Part shown: in pieces, positions 14,733 through 22,704 of the stretch
Numbering within the stretch: position 1 is the stretch's first letter
Layout: the number at the start of each line of letters is the position of its first letter
DNA from: Streptantibioticus silvisoli
GTDB lineage: Bacteria > Actinomycetota > Actinomycetes > Streptomycetales > Streptomycetaceae
DNA: 64,000 nucleotides
Direction: 5' to 3'
NCBI RefSeq assembly: GCF_027947535.2
Contig: NZ_JAAGKO020000012.1
Coordinates: 100,788-164,787, forward strand
The notes under the pieces: model-generated
What the model saw: the letters and a program-made list of their open reading frames with translations, nothing else
Told to the model about the DNA's origin: nothing
The model's database searches: none
Program-made: the position numbers and the translations under genes

Positions 14733-15447
14733 CCGGGCCCAGGAGTTCGGCCAGCGACCTCAGCGCGTAGAAGCGCCGCGACCGCACCGTGCCTTCCGGC
14801 ACCCCCAGCCGGGTGGCCAGCTCGCGGGGCGTGACGTCGCGGTAGTACAACTCGACGAGCACCTCGCGCTGCACCTCCTTCAGCCGCGCCAGGGCGGACC
14901 GGACGGTGTGCACGTCCACCACCCGCTGCGCGTGATCCGGCGTGTCGATGTGCACCGGCGCCTCGACCACGGCACGCCGCTCGGCGCGTATCTTCCGTTT
15001 GCGGGTCGCGTCGATGAACGCGTGCCGGGCGACCGTGAACAGCCAGGGCTGGCACAGCTCCGGGCCGGCCGGCAGCGCGTCGACGTTGCGCCACGCCCGC
15101 AGCAGCGTCTCCTGGAGCAGGTCCTCGGCGAATTCGCGTTCCCCCGCCGTCAGCCGCAGCAGGAACCGGCGCAACGCCCCGGCGTGGGTATCGTGGACGT
15201 CCCACATCCGGCGCAGGTCGTCGGACACGGCCCCCGGCGTGCGGGCCGCACCGGGACGCGCGAGTACCGGTTCGCCGTCGGGCCGGACGCCGCAGTACCC
15301 GCCGCGGACGTCCTGCCCGGCCTGCGCGCGGTCGTCGGCGGTGCCGTCGGCGGCGGCGAGGGAACCGGTGCCGGAGGCGGCACCGGGCTCGGCGAGTGGG
15401 GTGGAGAACGCGACGGGGACGCGTTCGGCACGTCGGGTGGGGGACAT
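14725..15447 (-). CDS. RNA polymerase ECF-type sigma factor
   Basis: Region 2 is evident in DVHDTHAGALRRFLLRLTAG followed by AEDLLQETLLRAWRN (residues about 83-125) and PWLFTVARHAFIDATRKRK. Region 4 is LARLKEVQREVLVELYYRDV followed by ELATRLGVPEGTVRSRRFYALRSL. At 240 residues it is longer than the usual 170-190; the first 70 or so residues are Ala/Gly-rich and unlike sigma factors, so a start near residue 73 (GTG) or 81 (ATG at 15207) is quite possible. No anti-sigma gene is adjacent. Its place inside the pyrrole-PKS operon suggests a pathway-specific activator. Confidence 0.85.
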   Translation of the reverse strand: MSPTRRAERVPVAFSTPLAEPGAASGTGSLAAADGTADDRAQAGQDVRGGYCGVRPDGEPVLARPGAARTPGAVSDDLRRMWDVHDTHAGALRRFLLRLTAGEREFAEDLLQETLLRAWRNVDALPAGPELCQPWLFTVARHAFIDATRKRKIRAERRAVVEAPVHIDTPDHAQRVVDVHTVRSALARLKEVQREVLVELYYRDVTPRELATRLGVPEGTVRSRRFYALRSLAELLGPVH

Positions 15448-15492
15448 TCGCGGTCCTTGGTTCGGTCGGCGTCGTCGGGCGAGCCCGGTCCG

Positions 15493-16161
15493 TCACACGG
15501 TCGGGACGGCCGCTCCCCGATTGCGGGAGCGTGTGGTGCCCGCGTCAACCAGGCGGGCGAGCCGTTCAACGGTCAGTTCGGACAGGCCGGGTACGCACAG
15601 GGCCACCGGTTCCCGTGTCGGCGCGACCGAGACCGGCACGCACCCCGCGGCGATGCCTGACCGGATTCCGGTGGACGAGTCCTCGACGACCACGCAGCGC
15701 CCGGGGGCGACCCCGAGCCTGGCCGCGGCGGTGCGGTAGGACTCGGGGTCGGGTTTCGGGCGGTCCACCTCGTCGCCCGCCACGGTCACGGCGAACTCCG
15801 CCCGGCCGAGCGAGGGCAGCACGGCGTCCACCATCGCCCGGTACGAGGACGTGACCAGCGCGCACGGCACCCCGGCCCGCCGCAGCGCCCGCAGCAGGCC
15901 GACGGCTCCGGGCAGCGGGGTGATCCCGTCACGCAACCGGGCGAGTACCCGGTCGTTGACGTGTGCGTACAGCTCCTGCGTGCTCATCGGCGACCGCAGC
16001 AGGCCGCTCAGCCGGGTCAGGTTCTCCGCGACACTGCGCCCCCGCAGTTCCTCCGGCCGAACCGCCGAGGCCGGCACGCCCCGGTCGACGAGCACCGCCA
16101 GCAGGGCGCCGAGCAGGATCGGTTCGGTGTCGACCAGGGTGCCGTCCAGGTCGAACAGCAC
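15493..16161 (-). CDS. HAD-superfamily hydrolase (beta-phosphoglucomutase-like)
   Basis: A 222-residue HAD subfamily IA protein. Motif I is FDLDGTLVDT at the N-terminus, motif II is LVTSS near residue 104, motif III is DRPKPDPESY and motif IV is VVEDSSTGIRSG, so all catalytic Asp/Ser/Lys positions are present. The cap between motifs I and II is helical as in phosphatases and phosphoglucomutases. GTG at 16161 is the likely start, 15 bases after the halogenase stop, so it is in the operon. A phosphatase role on a pathway intermediate is possible; the substrate cannot be deduced. Confidence 0.85.
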   Translation of the reverse strand: MLFDLDGTLVDTEPILLGALLAVLVDRGVPASAVRPEELRGRSVAENLTRLSGLLRSPMSTQELYAHVNDRVLARLRDGITPLPGAVGLLRALRRAGVPCALVTSSYRAMVDAVLPSLGRAEFAVTVAGDEVDRPKPDPESYRTAAARLGVAPGRCVVVEDSSTGIRSGIAAGCVPVSVAPTREPVALCVPGLSELTVERLARLVDAGTTRSRNRGAAVPTV

Positions 16162-16175
16162 CGCCCACGGCGCGG

Positions 16176-17525
16176 TCAGAAGAGGGCCTTGGACGCGAGG
16201 GAGACCTTCATCTTTCCCAGCAGCGGGTGCCAGAGGTGGTCGGGATTCTCCTCGACGGTGGTGACGAACTCCCGCATCGCCGTCAGGGCGGCCGGCTCCT
16301 GGTCGTCGTAGACGTCCCCCTGAAGCAGTTTCAGTACGTCGATACGGTAACGGGGGTCCTGGACGAAGGCGGTGAACAGGATGTTGAGGCGGTAGTAGAT
16401 GGAGATGAACTCGTACCAGGTGGACACCCCGCGCCGCAGCTTCGTCACGTAGGTCTCGAACCGGTCGGCGCTGAAGTCGTCGGCCGCCGCGGCGGCGATG
16501 ATGTCGGCGCAGGCCAGCCGGGCGCTGTTCATCGCGACACTGACACCGCTGGAGAAGATCGGGTCGACGAACCGGGCGGCGTCGCCGATCATGACCATCG
16601 CGTCACCGCTGACCTTGCGCATGCCGTAGCTGTAGTCGCCCTCGGCCTTGAAGGGGCGTACCCGCTCGGCCTTCTTCAGCGCGTCGTGCAGCAGCGGCCT
16701 GCTGCCGACCGACTCCCAGAAGAAGCCTTCGAGATCGTCCTTGCTCTCCTTGAACCGCGCCTTCTGGGTGACGACCCCGATCGAGGTGATCGTGTCGGTG
16801 ATCGGGATCTGCCACACCCAGGTGTCGCTGAGCGGCAGGAAGTGGATGAATATGTACCCGGCCTGGTTCTCGTCGTTGGCCAGTGCCTGCCGGTCGAGCC
16901 CTTCGAACCAGCTGTGCACGGCGTACTGGTTGAACACCGGGTCGGGGACCTTGACCTTGAGCTGCCGCCCCAGGAGCGTGCCGCGCCCGCTGGCGTCGAC
17001 GACCATCCGCACCGTGACGTCCGCGGTCGGCCCGCCGAGTCCGACCCGCAGCACGGGACGGCGGGGATCGGCGAAGTCCACGTCCCGCACCCGCACCCCG
17101 CAGAACACCTTCGCCCCGAGGCTTTCCGCGTGCTTGAGCAGGATCAGGTCGAACTCGCCGCGGTCGACGTGGAAGGTGTAGTCGCGGTCGACGCCGAGCT
17201 GGTCGCGTTCGTTGAACAGCACGTCGGCCGCGCCGAGGCCGTGGTCGTGGACCTGGAAGCCGAGCGGGTCCACCCCGTCCGCGTTGGCCGACGTCCACGC
17301 GGCGCCGTACTTGCGGGGGAAGCCGGCCGCTTCGATCTTGTCCATGACGCCGATGTCGAGCAGGACCGGCGTGGTGGCCGGCACCAGCGACTCACCCACG
17401 TGTTCCCGGGGGAACAGCTCACTTTCGAACACCGCGACCGAGAGGCCGGCCTTGGCCAGGTAGGACGCGGCGGTGGAGCCGGCCGGACCGCCGCCGATGA
17501 TGCCGATGTCGTAGTCGTACGTCAT
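16176..17525 (-). CDS. FADH2-dependent halogenase (PltA/CndH type)
   Basis: A 449-residue flavin halogenase. The FAD-binding GGGPAGSTAASYLAKAG is at residues 11-27, and FPREHVGESLVP is typical of carrier-bound-substrate halogenases. The catalytic-type Lys is Lys72 (RKYGAAW), and the family hallmark WxWxIP is present as WVWQIP at 236-241. GDAARFVDPIFSSGVSVAMNSA is the C-terminal FAD motif. Because it directly follows a standalone carrier protein and sits with a prolyl adenylation enzyme and oxidase, it should chlorinate pyrrolyl-S-carrier protein at one or two positions, as PltA does for pyoluteorin. It would need reduced flavin from a reductase not seen in this window. Start ATG at 17525, 11 bases after the carrier protein stop. 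Confidence 0.9.
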   Translation of the reverse strand: MTYDYDIGIIGGGPAGSTAASYLAKAGLSVAVFESELFPREHVGESLVPATTPVLLDIGVMDKIEAAGFPRKYGAAWTSANADGVDPLGFQVHDHGLGAADVLFNERDQLGVDRDYTFHVDRGEFDLILLKHAESLGAKVFCGVRVRDVDFADPRRPVLRVGLGGPTADVTVRMVVDASGRGTLLGRQLKVKVPDPVFNQYAVHSWFEGLDRQALANDENQAGYIFIHFLPLSDTWVWQIPITDTITSIGVVTQKARFKESKDDLEGFFWESVGSRPLLHDALKKAERVRPFKAEGDYSYGMRKVSGDAMVMIGDAARFVDPIFSSGVSVAMNSARLACADIIAAAAADDFSADRFETYVTKLRRGVSTWYEFISIYYRLNILFTAFVQDPRYRIDVLKLLQGDVYDDQEPAALTAMREFVTTVEENPDHLWHPLLGKMKVSLASKALF

Positions 17526-17536
17526 CTGTCGCCCCG

Positions 17537-17815
17537 TCAGATAGAGGCGGTCTGGGAACGGAGGAGCAATATCAGGTCGGTGATCGTCTCCAGCGTGCGG
17601 AAGTGCTCACCGGTCATGTACAGCGGCGGAATCCGGGTGCCGTACTCGGAGCGGATGTGCGCCAGCAACCGTGCGGTGCGCACCGAATCCAGCACGCCCA
17701 GTTCCAGCAACTGGCTGTCGGCGGTGATCAGTTCGGGATCCACGCCGCCGGCGAGCTCGTCCTTCACGTAGCGCAGCAACTGGTCCAGCAGCGTCGCGCG
17801 ATCGAGGTCCGTCAT
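17537..17815 (-). CDS. Standalone peptidyl carrier protein (PltL-like)
   Basis: A 92-residue carrier protein with LLELGVLDSVRTARLL, where Ser44 of the DSV motif would carry phosphopantetheine. ATG at 17815 is chosen over the in-frame ATG at 17830 because AAGGAG lies 5 bases before it. In pyrrole pathways such a small carrier is loaded with L-proline by a PltF-type enzyme, oxidised to pyrrolyl by a PltE-type flavoprotein and then halogenated. All three partners flank it here in one operon. Confidence 0.9.
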   Translation of the reverse strand: MTDLDRATLLDQLLRYVKDELAGGVDPELITADSQLLELGVLDSVRTARLLAHIRSEYGTRIPPLYMTGEHFRTLETITDLILLLRSQTASI

Positions 17816-17854
17816 GGTTTCTCCTTGCATCGGTGAGGGGGCTGCGGCAGGGCA

Positions 17855-18574
17855 TCAGTGCGGGGCGGCGGCGCGTGCGACGAGGTAACTCGTCGGCAGC
17901 TCGAGCGGTCGCCCGTCGGAGGTGTTCTCCGTGGTGTGCAGGGCGATCTCGCCGTCGGCGACGACGTCGAACCCGTTTCTTTCGAACAGCAGCCTCAGCT
18001 GTCCCTCGTGCGCGGGGGCGACGCGGGCGCCGAAGTCGAAGTGGGCGGCCAGCCCGGCGGTCTTCGGCAGTGGCTGGCCGCTGGCGAGCAGCTCGGAGAC
18101 GTACCAGCCGGTGCGCTCGGTCAGCTCCTGGGCGAACAGGCGGCCGGAGTCGCCGAGCAGCAGGGCGAGGGTTCCCAGCATCGTGCGGCGCTCGTCCGGG
18201 ACGAGTTGGTGCAGGACGCCGCGCATGTAGACGTTGACGTCGCCGAGTTCGGTGTGCAGGGCCGCCGCGGCGTGCTCGTCGAGCAGATCGGCGCAGCGGT
18301 AGGTGACGTTGGGTGCCGGATGCGACTCGGTGGCCAACTCCACCGCGGCCTCGGCGATGTCGAGGCCGATGACCCGCGGGAAGTGCCGCGCCAGCCACTG
18401 CGTCTGCCGTCCGTTGCCGCAACCGATGTCGACCAGCGGCAGGAGCGGGTCGACGTGGTCACGGAACAGCGGAAGGTGCTGCGCCGCGGTCAGCTGGGGC
18501 GACGAGTCCCACAGGGCGGCCCCGGGTTCGGCCGGCAGCATGGTCCAGAACGCGTTCCAGGCGGTGCTCGTCAT
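17855..18574 (-). CDS. Class I SAM-dependent methyltransferase
   Basis: A 239-residue protein with SAM-binding motif I VDIGCGNGRQTQWLA (about 48-62), the acidic strand end VIGLDIAEAAVELA and a later ADLLDE. The remaining C-terminal part is not diagnostic of O-, N- or C-methylation. The start ATG overlaps the stop of the adenylation gene (ATGA) and the carrier protein gene begins 39 bases downstream, so it belongs to the pyrrole operon. It may methylate the pyrrole, a phenol or the finished chain. Confidence 0.85.
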   Translation of the reverse strand: MTSTAWNAFWTMLPAEPGAALWDSSPQLTAAQHLPLFRDHVDPLLPLVDIGCGNGRQTQWLARHFPRVIGLDIAEAAVELATESHPAPNVTYRCADLLDEHAAAALHTELGDVNVYMRGVLHQLVPDERRTMLGTLALLLGDSGRLFAQELTERTGWYVSELLASGQPLPKTAGLAAHFDFGARVAPAHEGQLRLLFERNGFDVVADGEIALHTTENTSDGRPLELPTSYLVARAAAPH

Positions 18575-20004
18575 GCGTCGGCTCCTTGCGCCACCAGGCC
18601 GCTGAGCGCGGCGCGATCGACTTTCCCGTTCCGGGTGAGAGGAAATCCGCCGATCGTGTGCGACGCGTCGATGTTCATGTACGCGGGCAGACGGCCGGCG
18701 CAGTGCCGTCGCAGCTCGACGTGCTCGGGTGCGGTGTCCGTCTCGGGGACCACGAAGGCGTGCAGTCGCGCGTCAAGACCGGTCCCGACGACGAGCACCA
18801 CCGCGTCGCGCACCGCTTCGTGCGTGACGAGCGCGCTCTCCACCTCGGCCGGCTCGATCCGGTAGCCGCGGACCTTGGCCATGTTGTCGACCCGGCCCCG
18901 GTATTCGAGCAGGCCGTCGGGACCGTACCTGCCGAGGTCGCCGGTGCGGTACGGACCGGCCTGGGGCGGCGCACCCCAGTAGCCGAGCATGACGGTCGGG
19001 CCGCCGACCACGATTTCGCCGTCGTCGAGGGAGACGGTGTCCCCGGCGACGGGCGCCCCGATCGGAACGGCCGTGGTGCGGTCGAGGTCGGCGGCGGTCA
19101 CCTCGTAGGAGGTGCAGACGTTGGTCTCGGTCGGGCCGTACCAGTTGAGCATCCGGATGCCGGGCCAGCCGCGGCGCAGATCCTTCAGCTGCTTCAACGG
19201 AAAGGGCTCGCCGGCGAACACGCACGCGCGGAGCGCTCCCGGTCCGCGCTCCAGCAGTTCGCCGTACTCGGCCATGAGGATCAGCGCGGACGGCACCGAG
19301 TACCAGACCGTGATGGCGCGGTCGAGCAGGAAGTCGACCAGCGGATCGGCGGCCTGGGCGAGGGTCTCGCCGATCAGGTGCACCGACGCGCCGGCCCGGA
19401 AGGCCCCGTAGAGGTCGAAGACCGACAGGTCGAAGCCGAACGAGGCGTGGTTCGCGAGCCGGTCGGACGCGGTGAGGTCCAACTCCCGGCAGGCCCAGTC
19501 GACGAACGCGATCGCGTTGCCGTGGCTCAGGCAGACGCCCTTCGGCGTGCCCGTCGATCCCGAGGTGTACAGGATGTACGCGGGGTCGGCCGGCCGGACC
19601 GGGCAGTGCGCCGCGGCGGAACCGCGCGTCACTCCCTTGACGAGGTCCTCGCAGTGCACCGAGACGGTGTCGCGGACGTGATCACCGTGGTCCGTGATGA
19701 TCAGCGCCGGGCGGGCGTCCGCGACGATCCGGGCGACCCGCTCGCGGGGATTGCCCCGGGGGACCGGGACGTGGATCGCGCCGGCGCGTAACACCGCCTG
19801 GGCGATCGCCACGGCCTCGGTCGTCTTGTCCGTCCACACCAGTACGCGGTCGCCCGGCCGGACACCGCGGCCGTGCAGGGCGGCCAGGTACTCGTCCGCG
19901 CGCGCGTCCAGTTCGCGGTAGCTGAGACCGGTGAACAGGTCGTGGACCGCGAGAGCGTCCGGTGTCCGCGCGGCCGCGTCGACCACGAAGCTGTAGAGGC
20001 TCAA
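18571..20004 (-). CDS. L-prolyl-carrier protein ligase, standalone adenylation enzyme (PltF/RedM type)
   Basis: A 477-residue adenylation protein with A3 YILYTSGSTGTPKGV, A4/A5 FGFDLSVFDLYGAF and NWYGPTETNVCT, YRTGDLG, and A10 NGKVDRAAL. My hand-read ten-residue code is D-L-F-Y-V-A-W-V-C-K, close to the D-L-x-Y-L-A-L-V-C-K pattern I recall for prolyl-AMP ligases of pyrrole pathways, so L-proline is the expected substrate. It lacks condensation or carrier domains and would act on the separate carrier protein at 17537. The start is TTG at 20004, overlapping the dehydrogenase stop, with GGGGGAT upstream; the longer upstream frame overlaps the dehydrogenase and is not coding. Confidence 0.88.
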   Translation of the reverse strand: MSLYSFVVDAAARTPDALAVHDLFTGLSYRELDARADEYLAALHGRGVRPGDRVLVWTDKTTEAVAIAQAVLRAGAIHVPVPRGNPRERVARIVADARPALIITDHGDHVRDTVSVHCEDLVKGVTRGSAAAHCPVRPADPAYILYTSGSTGTPKGVCLSHGNAIAFVDWACRELDLTASDRLANHASFGFDLSVFDLYGAFRAGASVHLIGETLAQAADPLVDFLLDRAITVWYSVPSALILMAEYGELLERGPGALRACVFAGEPFPLKQLKDLRRGWPGIRMLNWYGPTETNVCTSYEVTAADLDRTTAVPIGAPVAGDTVSLDDGEIVVGGPTVMLGYWGAPPQAGPYRTGDLGRYGPDGLLEYRGRVDNMAKVRGYRIEPAEVESALVTHEAVRDAVVLVVGTGLDARLHAFVVPETDTAPEHVELRRHCAGRLPAYMNIDASHTIGGFPLTRNGKVDRAALSGLVAQGADA

Positions 20005-21131
20005 AGTCCCATCCCCCGGGCGATCAGCTGACGCTGGATGTCGGAGGTGCCGGAGAAGGTCGTGGCCGGAAGGGCGTCGCGCAACTGCTCTTCGATCCCG
20101 TACTCCTTGAGGTAGCCGCGGCCGCCGAAGATCCGGGTGGCGTCGAGCGCGGTAGCGACCGCCGCCTCGGAGACGGCGAGTTTCGCCAGGGAGATCCACA
20201 GGGAGGGGTCCTGACCGCTGTCGATCTCGGCGCAGGCGCGGTACAGCAGGAGCCGGCCGCTCTCCAGCCGCAGTCGCATCTCCGCCAGCCGATCCGCGAC
20301 CGGCTGGATGTCGGCCAGCCGCTTCCCGAACTGCCGTCGCTCCCGCACGTGTTGAACGCACTGACCGATGAGCCGTTCTTGCTGGCCCAGGTAGATCGCG
20401 AACAGGCAGCAGCGTTCCCACTGCATCGACGTCTGGAAGACCAACTGCCCCTGCCCCGGACTGGCGATGACCCGGTCGTCCGGCACGAAACACCGGGTGA
20501 ACACCACCTGGCTCGACTGGCAGGTCGTCAGCCCGGACTTCTCCATCGGGGGGCCCGCGACAAGACCGGGTGAGTCCTTGTCCACGGCGAACGCGGTCGT
20601 GTTGAAGTACGCGCCCTGCGGATCCGTCGTGGCATACGTGACGTAGAGATCGGCGACCGGCCCGTTGCTGACAAAGCTCTTGACCCCGTCGAGCAGGTAC
20701 CCGCCGTCGACCTTGGTGGCCCGGGTGGCCAGCCGGGAGACGTCCGAGCCCGACTCCGGCTCGGTCATGGCGTTACCGGCGATCCATTCACCGGAACACA
20801 GCGCGGGCAGCAGCGCCTTGCGGATCCCCTCGGACGCGAACTCCACCAGCGGGCGGACGCAGGCGAAAAGATGTGCCGCGGCGGCGAAGAGCAGCCCGTT
20901 GTCGGCACACCCCTCACCCGCGGCCTCGAAGAGCAGGGCCGTGTCGAGGGCGCCGAACCCCGAACCGCCGTACTCCTGCGGGACCGCCGCACCGAGCAGT
21001 CCCATCGCCGCCAGGCCCGTCCAGTCGCGCCGGCGAAATCCCGCGGCGGAGGAACCCGCGGACAGGTCCCGCGCGGCGCTCTTCACCCGCGCGTACCGCT
21101 GCTGTTGTTCGGCACTCCGACTGAAGTCCAT
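20001..21131 (-). CDS. L-prolyl-S-carrier protein dehydrogenase (PltE/RedW type, acyl-CoA dehydrogenase fold)
   Basis: A 376-residue flavoprotein with the acyl-CoA dehydrogenase layout: N-terminal helical domain, AMTEPESGSDVSRLAT in the middle beta domain, and C-terminal DATRIFGGRGYLKEYGIEEQ with FSGTSDIQRQLIARGMG. In pyrrole pathways (pyoluteorin, prodigiosin, clorobiocin) this family oxidises prolyl-S-carrier protein by two two-electron steps to pyrrole-2-carboxyl-S-carrier protein. Its operon position between a KAS III-like gene and the prolyl ligase fits that role. A fatty acyl-CoA dehydrogenase is the alternative from fold alone. Start ATG with GAAGGA 6 bases upstream. Confidence 0.88.
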   Translation of the reverse strand: MDFSRSAEQQQRYARVKSAARDLSAGSSAAGFRRRDWTGLAAMGLLGAAVPQEYGGSGFGALDTALLFEAAGEGCADNGLLFAAAAHLFACVRPLVEFASEGIRKALLPALCSGEWIAGNAMTEPESGSDVSRLATRATKVDGGYLLDGVKSFVSNGPVADLYVTYATTDPQGAYFNTTAFAVDKDSPGLVAGPPMEKSGLTTCQSSQVVFTRCFVPDDRVIASPGQGQLVFQTSMQWERCCLFAIYLGQQERLIGQCVQHVRERRQFGKRLADIQPVADRLAEMRLRLESGRLLLYRACAEIDSGQDPSLWISLAKLAVSEAAVATALDATRIFGGRGYLKEYGIEEQLRDALPATTFSGTSDIQRQLIARGMGL

Positions 21132-21140
21132 GAGATTCCT

Positions 21141-22211
21141 TCAGGAGGCGGTGGCGGGGGAAGCGGCGGCCCGGGCGGCGGTGGACCAGTGCGGGGTCCC
21201 GGTGATCTCGATCACGGCGCACGCGATGTTCAGCCCGGGGCCCACCCCGAGCATCAGGAAATGGTCGCCCTGCCGCAGCGAACCGTCGAGCAGGAGCTGC
21301 TCCAGAGCCACCACCTGGTCACTGGCGCCGATATGGCCGACGGTCCGTCCCTGCTCCCATGTCGACAGGGACATCGGCAGGCCGAGCGGCACCATCGCGC
21401 GGTCCTCGACCCGTTCCCGCGACCCGTTGGCGTAGGCGACGCGGGAGACGTCGTCCAGCGTGATCCCGGCCTCGTCGAGCGTGCGGCTCACCAGTTCGTC
21501 CTGGGCGGCGACGAGTTTCAACGGGCCGACCGGGTCGCGATCCGGGCCTTCCAGCCACCGGTGCTTGGAGTTGCCGAAGTCGAGCTTGCCCGGCAGCGTG
21601 GCCCCCGGCGGGTACAGCGGTTCCGGCCCACGATGCATGGCTTCGTACTCGGGGAGCGTGACCGAGTTGATGGACTTGAGCCGGGCGAACCCCTCCCGCC
21701 TGCTGAGGACGACGGCGGAACCGGCGTCCCCCATGACGAAATGCGGACTGAAACGCCAGCGCTCCAGCAGGGGCGAGGTGAAGTTGTCCCCGGAGGTGAC
21801 CAGCGCCGCCTCGTGGTCGTCCGAGGCCATGAGGTGGGTCGCCGCCAGTTCCAGCGCGGAGAACATCCCCATGCAGCCCTGCCGGATCTCAGCGGCGGTC
21901 GCCCGGCCCGCGCCCGTGTGCCGCTGGACGTAGTACTGCGGGCACCAGCCGTGCGGGCCCTGGTACCACACGCTGACGTACAGCAGGAGGCTCAGCGACT
22001 CGGCTTTCTGCCCGGCCCGTTCGAGAGCCTGCCGGCACGCCCGCACCGCCATCTCCGGCGCCGGTATTTCGCCCGCGACGGTGACACTGGTGATCCCGTA
22101 TTCCTCCGCCGCGGTCCGATCGATCAGTTCCCGCTCCACCGCCCACTCAATGGGGACCTGATCGGGCAGAAAGGAGCCCAGGCCGCTGATCAGCACATCG
22201 GACGCCTTCAT
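21141..22211 (-). CDS. KAS III-like acyltransferase (CloN2/CerJ-like), copy 2
   Basis: A 356-residue thiolase-fold protein, paralogous to the one at 13339. It has Cys113 (QGCMGM), Asn262 (YANGSRE) where FabH has His, and His293 (GHIGASD) where FabH has Asn, the same swap as in copy 1. The N-terminal VLISGLGSFLPDQV and central GDNFTSPLLERW segments also match between copies. It opens the enzymatic part of the pyrrole operon and is 9 bases from the dehydrogenase. A role in moving the pyrrolyl or chloropyrrolyl group between carriers, as proposed for CloN2, is likely but unproven; two copies may serve two transfers. Confidence 0.8.
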   Translation of the reverse strand: MKASDVLISGLGSFLPDQVPIEWAVERELIDRTAAEEYGITSVTVAGEIPAPEMAVRACRQALERAGQKAESLSLLLYVSVWYQGPHGWCPQYYVQRHTGAGRATAAEIRQGCMGMFSALELAATHLMASDDHEAALVTSGDNFTSPLLERWRFSPHFVMGDAGSAVVLSRREGFARLKSINSVTLPEYEAMHRGPEPLYPPGATLPGKLDFGNSKHRWLEGPDRDPVGPLKLVAAQDELVSRTLDEAGITLDDVSRVAYANGSRERVEDRAMVPLGLPMSLSTWEQGRTVGHIGASDQVVALEQLLLDGSLRQGDHFLMLGVGPGLNIACAVIEITGTPHWSTAARAAASPATAS

Positions 22212-22421
22212 TGACTGCCCCAGATTCTCTTGGCCGCGAAATTATTCGGTGTACCGGCAGACGGGTGAGGGAGTTCCGTTCCGCCCCGGCACGCCGGTTG
22301 CCGGCGGCACCGGCCGAGTCGGAACAGGGGGTGGTGGGCAACGGGGCCCGCACGACGATGCGGCCGACAACAAGGCGGCAGCGATGGTGTGTTGGGCGAC
22401 GGGGTCCGGGCAACGCTACGG

Positions 22422-22616
22422 TCAGTAACGGTGTCCCCGGGACGGTGTGCCGGGCAACGTTGTCGCCCCGGCCGCGACGGCCGTGGCGGAGCGGAGTGCC
22501 AAGTCGGGCACGCGGAGCGAAAGGCCCATATTCAGAACGATCGGCTCTGTCGGGCCTTCGGCGTTGAGCACCATATTGTCCGGAGAGGGCATGCCGCCAC
22601 TACCAGGTACTGACAT
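22422..22616 (-). CDS. 64-residue peptide at the head of the pyrrole-PKS operon
   Basis: A short ORF with ATG at 22616, GGAGG 10 bases upstream and a near-consensus promoter about 60 bp before it. The product begins MSVPGSGGMPSPDNMVLNAE, continues EPIVLNMGLSLRV and ends in an Ala/Thr-rich TAVAAGATTLPGTPSRGHRY. No Cys. It is not recognised. Residues MVLN...ALRSATAVAAGATTL are faintly reminiscent of the 61-residue peptide at 2636 (MVLD...ALALLSGTATLLL), but this may be compositional. The promoter and ribosome binding site make it more likely real than other small ORFs here. It could be a leader peptide, a small structural or regulatory protein, or a RiPP-like precursor; the next gene is 210 bp downstream. 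Confidence 0.5.
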   Translation of the reverse strand: MSVPGSGGMPSPDNMVLNAEGPTEPIVLNMGLSLRVPDLALRSATAVAAGATTLPGTPSRGHRY

Positions 22617-22675
22617 GCTGCGCTAGCCTCCGGAACAAGTTCGACCCGACGGCGAATTGCCGTTGCCGAACCGTT

Positions 22676-22704
22676 ATATTACCTTCCGTGTCACCTTGCG
22701 TCAA
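22676..22704 (-). promoter_or_regulatory. Near-consensus housekeeping promoter for the pyrrole-PKS operon
   Basis: On the minus strand TTGACG (22704-22699) and TAATAT (22681-22676) are separated by exactly 17 bp in a locally AT-rich patch. Transcription would start near 22669, giving about a 50-base leader before the 64-residue ORF and then the KAS III-like gene. Confidence 0.7.
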
